From: Entonaema liquescens
Lineage: Eukaryota > Ascomycota > Sordariomycetes > Xylariales > Xylariaceae
NCBI GenBank assembly: GCA_902805475.1
Contig: CADCSX010000005.1
Location: 1,685,501-1,749,500 of the forward strand
DNA: 64,000 bases
Direction: 5' to 3'
The position numbers and the translations under genes were made by a program. The first letter of the stretch is position 1; each line of letters starts with the position of its first letter. The notes beneath the pieces are model-generated. The model saw only the letters and a program-made list of their open reading frames with translations, had not been told where the DNA came from and ran no database searches. This document shows positions 11,419 through 21,900 of this stretch, piece by piece.

Positions 11419-12444
11419 ATGCCACCCACCACTTTCCACAGTTTCCCTCGACTACCAAGGGAACTTAGAGATGAGATATGGGATGCAGCAATTCGACCAG
11501 ATCTCCCGTCTGTTCATTTCTTTACATCTATACGCAATGGAGACTGGCGAACCAGCGTCGAATACGCAGTGGCTGGTCGAGGAGAGAACTACAGACTGCT
11601 ATGTGGCGCACATCCCCTACGATGTAATAGATCACAACCGGATCGCCCGTCTTGGTTTGATAAGGATCCTTCAGTATATATGGAAGACAGTGGGCTGTGG
11701 ACAGCTTGTAAAGAATCTCGAAAAGCAATGATCAGACGCTTCGGAAACCATAAGGACCCTCACGAAGACAAGCTTGACTACGAGGCCTTTACGAGATACG
11801 TAAACCTAGGCAACAATAATGGTACATTTGCTACAGGAACCATGGTTCAGGACGGAAAGAGGCAGTACTTTACCGTCTGTCCAAAAACCGATCTGTTTTG
11901 CTTGCAGCCTTTCGAAGCAACTGGATCCTGGGAAGACTTTCAGATGAACTGCTCGATGCCCAACGGGATAGAATGTACTGAGCCACGTGTTGCCCTCGAG
12001 TTCAACCCCATGTGGTACTACCCTGAATCCGATTTCGAAGTGGAAGAATACGACTTTGCTCTCCGTGTGGCTGCAGGGCAGCTTGGGAGATGGGCTAAAA
12101 AACTCTGGTTCATCGACTACCGCATACGCCCCAAGTTTGACAACGGCTATGACCTTTTACGTTTAATTAACGAAGGTGAAACTTTCCAAGGTAGAGGCTG
12201 CAAATACGTCGAGGTCGACACAACGGAGCAGAAGGATAAATGGATCTGGGATCATGATAAACCCGAGAAACCCATATTTGGAGTATTGGATAATATCTGT
12301 TCGAAGCTAGGGGAGATTGGTACGGACTTCGGATGGGAAAGTTTCGATGACGATGATGAAACATCCACGAGTGATTGCTTCTGGGACTATACTGACATTG
12401 GCGTGCTGGCATGCATACCTGACACGGCAGTCCCCGCAGGTTAG
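11419..12444 (+). CDS. 2EXR-domain (F-box-like) protein, 341 aa, single exon
   Basis: The N-terminus carries the 2EXR signature: F-x-x-F-P-R-LPRELRDEIW at residues 6-21, followed by the ...PSVHFF strand (about 30-35), and later WTACKESRKAMIRRFG, the usual 'LL.tCreSR' segment of this family. 2EXR proteins are an expanded, uncharacterised group in filamentous fungi whose first helices resemble an F-box, so a role as a ubiquitin-ligase adaptor is often supposed but not shown. Residues 190-260 keep the typical LEFNPMWY and WAKKLWFIDYRI strands. The C-terminus is acidic (DDDDE). There is no intron, signal peptide or membrane segment. The frame is intact. It stands alone, with long spacers on both sides, as is usual for this accessory family. 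Confidence 0.8.
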   Translation: MPPTTFHSFPRLPRELRDEIWDAAIRPDLPSVHFFTSIRNGDWRTSVEYAVAGRGENYRLLCGAHPLRCNRSQPDRPSWFDKDPSVYMEDSGLWTACKESRKAMIRRFGNHKDPHEDKLDYEAFTRYVNLGNNNGTFATGTMVQDGKRQYFTVCPKTDLFCLQPFEATGSWEDFQMNCSMPNGIECTEPRVALEFNPMWYYPESDFEVEEYDFALRVAAGQLGRWAKKLWFIDYRIRPKFDNGYDLLRLINEGETFQGRGCKYVEVDTTEQKDKWIWDHDKPEKPIFGVLDNICSKLGEIGTDFGWESFDDDDETSTSDCFWDYTDIGVLACIPDTAVPAG

Positions 12445-13634
12445 AACAAGAGAGCACATAGTTAACAAGCCGTACGAAGTTTAGATGATATTTTAGACCT
12501 TTCATAGCTAGCAAGCATTAGTTATATTTATATGGTGGCCTAAATCTAAACACTACGATACCCTAAATTTATCTAAGTCACTAGAATAAGTGCCCTCATA
12601 TCAGGCTTATTCAGACCTTTAAGGAGTAGGTAGTGATCCAGTTAGTTTTAGACCAAGCCATTAAGATAGCTTACCAGACGATTAGGCTGTTAATATGGGT
12701 TTATTAGAAAAAGAAATGGAAAAAAAAATACAAAGGAAGCAAAGAAGCCAGAGAGAAGCCCACAACCTTGCTTACGACTCAGGTCAAACAATTCTGATAC
12801 CAATCGGCGTATAGAAACAGGAGCAGTGAAATCTGGTTCGAAGATTACGTCAGAGGACGGGAAGAAGGTAGACAACCAATATTCGAGCTCTGGTTAGCGT
12901 AGCAACAAACCAAACTCTGCCAAAAAAGGGGAAAGCATAGGAAGACGCAAACGGTAACACAGTTCTATGTGAGAGAGTTATGAGACGAACTTCTAGAATC
13001 TAGGCCTACGGTCTTATCGGGTTGGTTTTGATTGAATGGTCTCCCCTTCAAACAAACGCAGCAATTAGATATCTTGCAATCAAGTATAAGTGGCGATGGA
13101 TTAACATGCCTTGGGGCTCTATATGAGACATCTATAATAAAGGATACCCTCAGAATTATTTAACGTGTACTCACCAGTTCTTGGGATTAGGGTCCCAAGC
13201 GGAACTACGAAGTCGTTCCCATGCCTTTTAGGTACACCTGGTATAATACAACCTGAACATTTGGATCAAGTTTTCACCGAACACGTTGAACTGTTTCGGT
13301 GTTCTATATGTAACAAAAATTGCCGTGATCTTCTAATCCCCTTTCCCGTTCAGTTTGCCATGCTGATTGCAGGTAGCCGACTGGCTTGCGTATCATACGG
13401 AATATACAGAGGTATGAGTAGAGTTTATCAACGTCAGTTTGAATTCAACTTCCTTGTGAGTCAAAGACCTTAAGGTCTGTGGTATCAAACGGCGTCTCTT
13501 CATACCTATTTATATCAGTTTACTCATCCCTGTCGTTTTGCATTCCTCTTATTATCTTCCATCATCATCTCATCTATCACAAGTATCATCCTCACTAACT
13601 GATTACACTAGTAATTCAACTTTGACCATCCAAG
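12445..13634. other. Spacer, including a relict exon on the minus strand
   Basis: No intact gene. The stretch 13172-13225, read on the minus strand, encodes the peptide KAWERLRSSAWDPNPKNW followed by a GTGAGT donor. It matches a second relict near 19735-19785 (see findings). The last 130 bases before 13635 are pyrimidine-rich, as expected for a fungal promoter/leader. Confidence 0.5.
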
Positions 13635-14603
13635 ATGACTCGCGTTGCTATTCATTCGGTTCCTGCTGCGAGCGCCGATGACGTATCTGTCCATGCATCT
13701 CCATTGCCCCCTAAATTCGAAGGCATAGCAGACATGATGAATATTGCGCTCCTAGATAGCAATGTCAAAGCACCCTTTAACTCTATCCGCCAGCTCTTTG
13801 ACCATCTTCGGGCTAGCCCAAAGGCAGCCTATGCACTTAACGCCAGATATCCATCTCGCGGCGTCTTCATGAACGCCGCACTGAAAAGCGGTACTTCGGA
13901 TCAGAAACTCACCATTGATTTTTCGCCACACCGCTTAGCTTGCATCCCTGCCGAGCTGCAGTCTTCTCTGTCTCCCCACGGCTTCGGTGAGGTCATCACA
14001 TTCTTCACAGAGCTGACTACAAAGCATCTCGACCACATGTTATCGATGCTAGGTGCCGCTGCTGGTGTCGACTTGTTCCCGCTCCACCGAAGCCGCAATC
14101 TCAACTTCCGGCTCTGCGATTATACCCCTGCCACGGCAACCCTTGAGAGCGAAAGTGGCTGTGGCGCTCATGGTGACTACGGTACCTTTAGCATCATCTT
14201 CCAGGATGGCACCCCAGGACTAGAGATCGAGAATCCGTCTCAACCCGGGACGTGGGTGCCCGTGCCGGCCGACAAGGTTGTCGTGCTGTGTGGCTGGTGC
14301 GCCTTCATCGTCAGCGGCGGCGAGCTCCGAGCCGTCAGGCATAGAGTCCGTCGCCAGCCTGGCGTCAGAAGGCTCAGTGCTGTGTTATTCGTAGCGCCGG
14401 GTCTGGACGTGGTCCTGAAGCCGATCACTCAGGGCAAAGGCACCGTTCGGTTCTCGTCTGAAATATTAGAGGGTAAGATTAATGTGGGCTGGTTCAAGGA
14501 GTTCATGGGGAAGAGATGGCGCTGGCGTGAGGGCAATGCTCAGCTTGAGGATGGCGAGGATATTACACAGGATGAAGACATTGAGCGCTTGATTCTGGGT
14601 TAG
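13635..14603 (+). CDS. 2-oxoglutarate/Fe(II)-dependent oxygenase, 322 aa
   Basis: A non-haem iron oxygenase of the isopenicillin-N-synthase-like superfamily, presumably cytosolic. The facial triad is visible as H179 and D181 (GAHGDYGTFSIIFQD) and H236 (AVRHRV). The 2-oxoglutarate carboxylate contact is R246-x-S248 (RRLSAVLF). The jelly-roll strands around PGLEIENPSQPGTWVPVP and VVVLCGWCAFIVSGGELRAV are typical; 'VLCGWCAFIVSGG' replaces the more usual 'NIGD.l...TNG'. The N-terminus is shorter and more divergent than in plant-type DIOX_N enzymes, but the total length is normal. Single exon, ATG with a CCAAG context. The substrate is unknown; there are no biosynthetic partners next to it, so it does not look like part of a metabolite cluster. 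A catabolic or hormone-modifying oxygenase is equally possible. Confidence 0.85.
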   Translation: MTRVAIHSVPAASADDVSVHASPLPPKFEGIADMMNIALLDSNVKAPFNSIRQLFDHLRASPKAAYALNARYPSRGVFMNAALKSGTSDQKLTIDFSPHRLACIPAELQSSLSPHGFGEVITFFTELTTKHLDHMLSMLGAAAGVDLFPLHRSRNLNFRLCDYTPATATLESESGCGAHGDYGTFSIIFQDGTPGLEIENPSQPGTWVPVPADKVVVLCGWCAFIVSGGELRAVRHRVRRQPGVRRLSAVLFVAPGLDVVLKPITQGKGTVRFSSEILEGKINVGWFKEFMGKRWRWREGNAQLEDGEDITQDEDIERLILG

Positions 14604-15105
14604 CCTGGGGGGTAAGTGAGTAAGTGTATTGGTAGGATTCGTAAAGATTTGAGCAGGCGTAGAGCTATAAGGAGAGTATCATATGTAAGCGCAAATTCAC
14701 AATTGTTATAGCTCCGATATTCCTCGTCGACATGAAATTTTCCTTGATATTTTATCAGTACCGTGCCATCCTCCGTCATATATATGATGAATGCCAGGAT
14801 ACTGCTTGGTTAACGATCTAGTAGAGCCTGGCTTTCTAACCTCTTGCAAGGGCGTCGCGCTCCTCTTATATATCCTTGTACGTACCCCCAGCCCACATAC
14901 CCCTGACAGTTCGCATCTGAGGGTTGCATTCAACGATACCAGTTGCTGCACAGAATCGATATTATCCACTGCAACATCTCAATCAACATCCTTACCATAT
15001 ACGAGGATGTAACGAGCCTCTCTCTATACCCCGCAATACCAACGCTGACTTTCAAAGAAATATGAATCTAAATATATAGTACAGTCTCGGGCTAATCGAC
15101 ATATA
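14604..15105. other. Spacer downstream of the oxygenase
   Basis: 3' flank. Nothing recognisable. Confidence 0.5.
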
Positions 15106-15633
15106 TTAGCCCTTGCGCTTTGAAGTTTCCTTCTTAATCTTCCCTTGCAACGCCCGTATTCCGTCCTTGATACATGTATATATACGTTTGTCGACGTAGT
15201 TCCTTATAGCCGATCCAAAAATACGTCCAGGACCGCGTTTACGTCGACGAATCGAAACATTTATGGCAATGGCGCTTATCCTATCGGTCCGCTTAACATC
15301 TCGCTCTATAATTACTTCTACCACCATTGTCTCAGCCTTCTCATATCCTTCCATGGCCTCCCCTATCTCCCCTTCATAGACACTATCTTCATTATAACAA
15401 TATGGAGATATACCAGTATAATCAGTTGTATGAATGGATTTTCTTCGGGGACTGGGTGAGTACCGTGTGCTAAAAGGGTGACTAAGTCGCTCAGCAGTCG
15501 TCGCTTGGGGTGTTATATGGTAATGGGTGTTTTTATTTACTACAACATCCAATCCAATATTATTCTGGATAGAGCCCGTAGTAGCAATATTACTAGACGT
15601 CATTTGGCCCAACGATTCGCTTATGCTTAACAT
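15106..15633 (-). CDS. Hypothetical basic protein (175 aa), weak support
   Basis: A frame from ATG at 15633 (MLSISESLGQMTSSNIA...) to a TAA at 15106-15108. The N-terminal 40 residues are polar and Asn/Ser/Thr-rich, with GSIQNNIGLDVVVNKN at about residues 20-35. The middle is acidic (YNEDSVYEGEIGEAMEGYE). The C-terminus is strongly basic and could form amphipathic helices (RRRKRGPGRIFGSAIRNYVD). No known domain is recognised. It lies about 1.3 kb from the small CaaX protein gene, and its SIQNNI stretch distantly resembles the KQ.NI motif shared by the next two genes, so it could be related or a decayed paralogue. It may equally be a chance frame in A/T-rich DNA. Confidence 0.3.
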   Translation of the reverse strand: MLSISESLGQMTSSNIATTGSIQNNIGLDVVVNKNTHYHITPQATTAERLSHPFSTRYSPSPRRKSIHTTDYTGISPYCYNEDSVYEGEIGEAMEGYEKAETMVVEVIIERDVKRTDRISAIAINVSIRRRKRGPGRIFGSAIRNYVDKRIYTCIKDGIRALQGKIKKETSKRKG

Positions 15634-16955
15634 TTTGAGTAAGATCAGATTCGAGTTAATAGGACTCTTCACAGCCTCTTGTATTCTAAAGCCTTACTTC
15701 ACCGCACCTTTTACCAAAGAAGTTTAATATAAAGAAAAAAACAGTTGCATGTTTGTCCTACTCTTTGAACAAGGTTCTTTGACATTTATCTATTAATCAT
15801 AACGATGGAACGTCAGCTAGCCACGATACATACGACGACCGACCAAGCAGATACCACACTTTCAATAAAATCCTTTCTATCTCTCTCTATCTGCAGCCCT
15901 ACTCGGCCGAAATTGGTAACCAATAGCCAATACACCGGAGAGTCTGTGGGTCCTTTACTCATGCGTAATTCGGCACGATGCAAGCTGTCGGCGCGTACTC
16001 GGCTGGCTTCACCGCCGTAGTCTCGTGCACCGTGAAAGCTAATACAGCATGATTTTGCAACACTATTCAACCTCTGTTAGCGTCCGCTCGTGCAGATAAA
16101 TGATTATGTTTCCAGGCAGTTGAGTAAGGCTCCCGTTTGATGTCTCTTAATCCAACGTTCAGGCACCCACATACCCCCTCCCCCCCCCTTAGACCTGAGG
16201 TCATGGCGGAATAAGTAGAGTCGCACCGCACACAAGAAAAGCGGATGACATAATCGAAGGTGGTGAGAAACCCCTTTTTCGGTACTGATGAGGCTCAAAA
16301 TGCAAAATGCAAAACAAAAGAATCTTGTTTTTTTTTTTTTTTTTTTCAATAGATTGGCCTACTCCGGTCATCTTAGCGCTGCCTCACAACATACCCTAGA
16401 CGAAGTAAGATTAATCCCGCAACCGCTGCTTACCAATCGAGTCAAGGGCTGGTAAAGACTCCTATCTTGCATATCATCACCTTCTGCCCCCAAAGTTCTA
16501 GCAAGTCCAGCCATATGGAGCTTTTCTGAGTCCTACCGAGCTGGCACTGAGGTGACCGACATCTCCACCGGATGGAGCTTATCTTATAGGCCATATATTG
16601 ACAGAACGCTTAACACTTCAACCACTCAACAATGCCGTAAGCAAACTGATGCCCTGGTGATATGGAAGCTTGGGTATGCAATTCTTGGTTTCATTTAGCG
16701 GTCAGTCCAAATAAGCCCGAGCAGAGAGCGATGGGCACCGTGTCGGCACTATGAGGCTTTGTGTGCAATGAGGCTCTTTTCTACATACCATCTCTCTGGG
16801 TAGATAATAATTCGCCTTGCCATCCGAGTCCGGATATCGTAAGCTGCACATCGATCATATTCCTTCCCTTCAAGGGTATTCTCAGTGAAGCTTCGGCAGT
16901 CCATCACACACCAAAGTTCCTAACTAGGGATTCGAAGCAACGCAAAAAAGCGAAG
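15634..16955. other. Spacer upstream of the small CaaX gene
   Basis: No supported gene. A T tract of about 19 bases lies at 16328-16346. The last 300 bases are pyrimidine-rich and are the presumed promoter of the gene at 16956. Confidence 0.5.
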
Positions 16956-17413
16956 ATGTTACGAAGTGAGTCCCAGATAACATCTATTCCTTACGTCACG
17001 GCTAGGTTCCCGAATTAACACCGCAATATTCAGCAGCCAACATCCCTCACCAGGCGGAAACCGAGGTAGACTATCAAGTAGGAGACATTGTCAGACACAT
17101 TGCGGATGACAATAGTCTCCAGGGGGTAGTCGGTTTCAGAGGATATGATAATACTGAGTCTGCTATATCTTTTCTTGAAAGGTTTACGCCTCCAGTCTAT
17201 CTAGAATTCGAAAATGGGCAAACACAACTCGTCCAGATTCGCAGTGATACGAACTCTACCGCCAACGGGGATGGAGTAGTCAGCTACAATGTTGCACTCA
17301 AAGGCGCCAAGCAAGACAATATTGTTATAGGGCAAGGACATAGTGTTACACACAACAAAGCTGAGGGACCTCGAACTAAACAGAACAATAGGGCTACATG
17401 CACAGTTATGTAA
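16956..17413 (+). CDS. Small protein (129 aa) with an amyloid-like motif and a C-terminal CaaX box
   Basis: Two exons: a 10-base first exon, 16956-16965 (ATG TTA CGA A), and 17034-17413. The 68-bp intron has a GTGAGT donor and a tandem CAGCAG acceptor (either AG keeps the frame, giving one residue more or less). The second exon is open for 126 codons and would be missed by ATG-based searches. The protein starts soluble and acidic (VDYQVGDIVRHIADD, FLERFTPPVYLEFENGQTQ). At residues 84-106 it has a Gly/Asn/Gln segment containing NVALKGAKQDNIVIGQGH, followed by a polar tail ending C-T-V-M, a farnesylation-type CaaX sequence at residues 126-129. No domain is recognised. It converges on the patatin gene, which carries a similar motif at its own C-terminus. 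Membrane-anchored partner or regulator of that lipase is an inference. The gene model is fairly good, the function unknown. Confidence 0.55.
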
Positions 17414-17582
17414 AGCCACTCCCGAGCGGCCCGCTTCGAGAAGCAGCACGCGTCTTGGGCTACATTGCATGTATATCTACCTCCAAGTTGGGTCAGGGGT
17501 ACATAGTAACAGAATACAATCTTGGTCCGTGCAATTGCTGACTGCATGTATGTATGTACATGTGGCTCATCAAAACATTTGT

Positions 17583-18951
17583 TCAACCCATGACTAAATT
17601 CGATTGTGTACTTCCACCACGACAAATGTTATTATATATTCGCGCCCTGGTTCGAATTCCCGCTCGATCTATAATATTTTGCTGCTTAGAATCCCGCAAC
17701 GCAAAATTCCGACTTATGTATACTCCATACCTAGGCTCGTCAATAATAAGAGGCTCAAGAGGAACTTCTTGTTCGTCCTCAGCATCACCTACTACGCTTT
17801 CGATAGAGGAGAAATATTTGGCACATCGGATAATGTCCCTTTGCTTCTCCTGTAAGTAGTTATGTGTGTGTGCCGAGATCTTACTAGCCTTGCTCCAGTC
17901 CGCGATCGTAACATCTTCGAGGCCTCGATCGACGCTAAACCGATAGTACTGTCCTGTAGTTCCGTATTTTCCGTCTAGCCTATCAGCCACCTTCTTAGTT
18001 GTTGTCGAGATAGACTTCAGAGCCTCCAGTATCGACATCCGCTTGTCTTGTATAGACACCACCCTACCGAAGCCCGTACCAATACTAAGAACACGTAGCT
18101 GGCGAGCTCCCGGGAATTGCCTCTGAGCTTCTTCTATGAGAACCTCACATGGGTTGTTATAGCCGAAACCGGCATCGATAAATTCTATATCATCATGCCC
18201 GCATTTGATAGATTTGAAGAAGGTTGACGCAGCCGATGTTGCGCGCGCCACCTCCCAGATTGAGCAATCGCGGAACCCGCTTACTTTGTCATACGTTCTG
18301 AAGATAGTAGGTCTGGCGTCAATGTTCTCTTTGGTTACTGCCAATACAGCACTATAAGGGACCTATCAGCATAATTCAGAAATACTCATTTACTTAGGAG
18401 GCATACGTTTTCACACAAGCATCATTCCGAAAGAGGGCATCTTCGTGGAAGCAATCCTCCAGAGTTGGACACCCCCGATCTTTGCATTCAGCTTTCACGA
18501 CTTCCTTGATAGCTTCTTCGAGAGCATTTGCAGAGAAAGCCCCGGTTGGAGACATGGGTAGGTGAAGGAGGCGTCGCTTAGGTGTAAAAGCTTTCTTTGC
18601 TAGGCGTCTGTATGCGGCAATACAGTCTTCGATCGTCATACCAAGTCGCCCGAGCAGTATCGCGATAATTCTATTACCGAATCAGTATAGGCCCGGGCCT
18701 GCGATATTAGGTTTCCTTCCTTACCCTCCTGTGCTTGTTCCTCCAATGAGGTCGAAGTATTCGCATGGCCGAGGCGCCTCCTGCAGACCTTGTGTTTCGC
18801 AAATTCTTTGCATGACTTCTTTGAGTATTAGGATACTCGATATACCACGGATCCCACCTCCATCTGATACTAGTTATGAGATTAAGGGACTTATACAGCA
18901 GCAAAGGGGAAACTCACCAAGTGACAAGATTCTCAGTGGTGAAGCCATCAT
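17583..18951 (-). CDS. Patatin-like phospholipase, four exons, 401 aa, with C-terminal shared motif
   Basis: A Ser-Asp dyad lipid acyl hydrolase acting on membrane phospholipids. Exons (minus): 18918-18951, 18725-18863, 18407-18670, 17583-18351; introns of 54, 54 and 55 bp, all GT-AG. Two ATGs stand in tandem at the start. Oxyanion loop LDGGGIRG at residues 11-18, nucleophile elbow GGTSTGG with S55, and catalytic D205 in IDAGFG are all present, so the enzyme should be active. The domain ends near residue 320. Unlike patatin-NLR fusions there is no NB-ARC/NACHT or repeat domain after it. Instead a tail of about 80 residues contains GVYISRNFALRDSKQQNIID (355-374), matching the small CaaX protein across a 169-bp convergent gap. 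The last 30 residues (DRAGIRTRARI...) do not match and may reflect inserted sequence. Fungal patatins of this type are often found in non-self recognition and cell-death pathways. Confidence 0.85.
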
Positions 18952-21900
18952 ATACGCTATGCAATAATGAGTCCGTATGAATGCTTCATACTAGCAGCTC
19001 TGGGACCGCGCACTAAATAAAAATTCATCTTAAACAACAGTAAGGCAGCAAGGCGAGTTAGGCTTCAATGTGAAATATGTGGTTGTACGATATCAGGTGT
19101 TGGTCAACTTACCAATAACCCGGGGCCTTTATCGACTACATATGCAGTATTTCAGAGGCCAGGAATCTAACAGGTGGGAAGTCGCAAAATAATATAACAA
19201 TGTAACATCACCGCACCATATCCAAGGAGACCAAACGGTTGGGCAAAATCCAAAGAAGATACAGTTTCGTAGGCATTGGATGGTCATTGGTTCGACTTCC
19301 TATTGGGCCAAATGGAAAGGCATCCGCCTCTTAAATAAGAGACGCGTAAAGTATATACTGCGCGCTCAGTTGGCGCCACGTATTAACAGAACAACCACTA
19401 TAATATTCCTAACAAGACTATGCGTATATCGTATAACTATCATGCTTGAAATTTATACATACAATGCTCGAATTTCTGCCTTCTAAACGGGCCGCCTCTT
19501 AAAAGTTTATTATAATTGATAGTCCCCATATTATGCTTAGATATATATACTAATACGATGCGAGATTATCCTTTACTTGCCTAGCAATGTATGTCAATAC
19601 AATATTAACAGAACCCAGGTAGCTAAGAGGTGTAGTTTATATTAGCCTAGATGACAGCTAATAGATGGGACATCTAGAACAAAGAACCCGTTCAGTATGT
19701 AAGCCGTAGGCTTCCATAGGTTACCTAGGTAGGTTTGGGGTTCCTTGCGGAACAACAAAGTTGTTTCCATGCTTCTTGCTCCGTCTCGTGACGCAATATA
19801 CCTAGCATCGAGATGCTATAAATGGAATACCTGCTGTAATATGGACCAAGCCAAATACTATACTAATAAGACGATGTGTAATGAACTAAACACTAACATG
19901 TATAACTAGATTAGTTATAGTTAAATACAAAGTTGTTAAGAGAGATAATGATGACTTATGTGTCGTAGAGGAGATTCAATTGTTGTGCCGTAGTCTTTGA
20001 AGTTTATGTCTAATTGTTATGGAAAGAAGTAAGGAAGTCATACACTCTCACATCGAGATATAGTTATGTCAGGGGAAAGGGGGACCAGGATGAAGTAGGT
20101 ATAAATCTATGTAGCATATCGTATATAAGGGTTTCACTCTACGTGGCTTTACTCGCTCCTAGGCCTATTTCTGAGAAGCAGGATATAAGTTATCTGGAAA
20201 AGCTACTATTTCGAAGGCTCGTAAAAGACAGATTGGTTAATACGATGTTCTATACTCTCATCGATTAGGCTAAGGGTATCCACTCTTTCGGTTTCTATCG
20301 CCCCCTTTTCGTTGCCTTGGAAGCACTCAGCTTCCAGTTTAAATTACTTCATATTTATGACATATTTACTCTGGTATGAAGATATATAATATAGTGTATA
20401 CGACCATATATGAAAATTACTCTTACACGCTGCCCCTTGTGATGAAAGTATGAGCATCTACTAGTCATCACGACATACGGCCAAATCTCCACGTTCATCA
20501 GTAAAATGTCGAAGTTACCGTTCCCAGATAGAAAGACGCGATATATTAGCGGCGATCATAGTAGCAGCCCCATTCTTGGAAAGCTGATTCAACGCAGCGT
20601 AGTCCAGTGATGGCCCGGGCTTTGAGAGTATCTAACTAGACGTTGTGGGCATTTATACCTACTTGACTAGGGCCGCATGAAGCGGTTAGACCATGAAAAT
20701 GAAGATCTTTGCCAGCAGTAACTAGTTAAGAGCCCCGTTGCGAGTGGATATTGGTGGTTTCGGGGCTGTTGCATAAGCAGCAAGACAGTTCAACTACGTC
20801 ATCGATAGGATTCTAATCCTTCAGGAGGCTCGCCCTGATCAAGAGGTCCTGGTTGGCCACTACTGAGATACTGTTGGACTGACTAGACTATGTGCCGCTG
20901 TGTACAGAACTACAACAGCCCAAAATGGTGACTGTGATGCCGCATATGGATGGCAGATTACTATATTTGGTACGCTGACTACTCGTATAATGAATATACG
21001 TGTATGAAAGAAGTCAGGTGAAAGTTGGCTAATTGGTGTTATTGTTCCATTCAGCTTCTCTGCAGCTGGACCCAGGAACTGAAATTCCAATACAAGTTCG
21101 TCGTAAGCCACTTGCTGTTCTATATACAGACCGGCGAGGATTTCGTAGGATTAATATCAAGTATATTACGTAGGTAGTCTGATCAGTTAGCTTGACTCGG
21201 TAGCTCATCTAAGTAGCGAGTTTCCGACTCGGGAAAAAGTCAAGAAAAAGCCAATTAAGCTTTCCTCGCTAGTCCAATAGTCCAACGCCTTTCTGGCTGA
21301 TTGGATTGGATTGATTGCACTAGTCAAAACCCGGATGGCCTTTAATGGGCAATTTCCAAATGGGCTTTACAATAGCTTTACCCGGAGTCGACTGCCGAGG
21401 AGACCGGTAGTACGTAGTGTGACACTAATGTATTTAGACGTTGTGTGATGGCTTAAATGCTACCGTAGCTGAGGGAGAGATGGAGGTGAGGCGAATTACC
21501 GGCAGAGCGAAGCGCATCCAAGATGCAACCTTGGCGGTTTGGCGCCGAGATGTTGGGGTAAGACGAAATAAGGAGAGTTATCAAGTTTATCAAATTATTG
21601 GTGGTAAAGATATTAATAATAAAGCGGGTTGAATTTTTAGAAAAGGGGTATAACTTAGTATAGCTTAGGAGTATGCATAAGAAAGAATTCGAGGGGTAAA
21701 AAATACCAGCAACATAACCAAATTAGGTACCGTACATAAGGTACTATCGAGACGCCTCGATTTCAGTGGTGACACCAAAGAAGCCACCTCAGCATGGCCA
21801 AGTGGGAAGCGGGAAGCGGGAAAGCGGGAGGGCGGGGATTATATTTGGTTGATGCCGTAAAACTTGCGTCATTGTGAATGGTACAGATTCCTCAACTGCA

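Noticed and set aside
15145..15459. 104-codon plus-strand frame
   Set aside because: Antisense to the 175-aa hypothetical frame, rich in Tyr/Ser/Ile with no motif; neither strand is well supported.
17650..17670. Possible tRNA gene (B-box-like GGTTCGAATTCC)
   Set aside because: No A-box, D-arm or foldable acceptor stem upstream within 80 bases; it lies inside the patatin coding exon.
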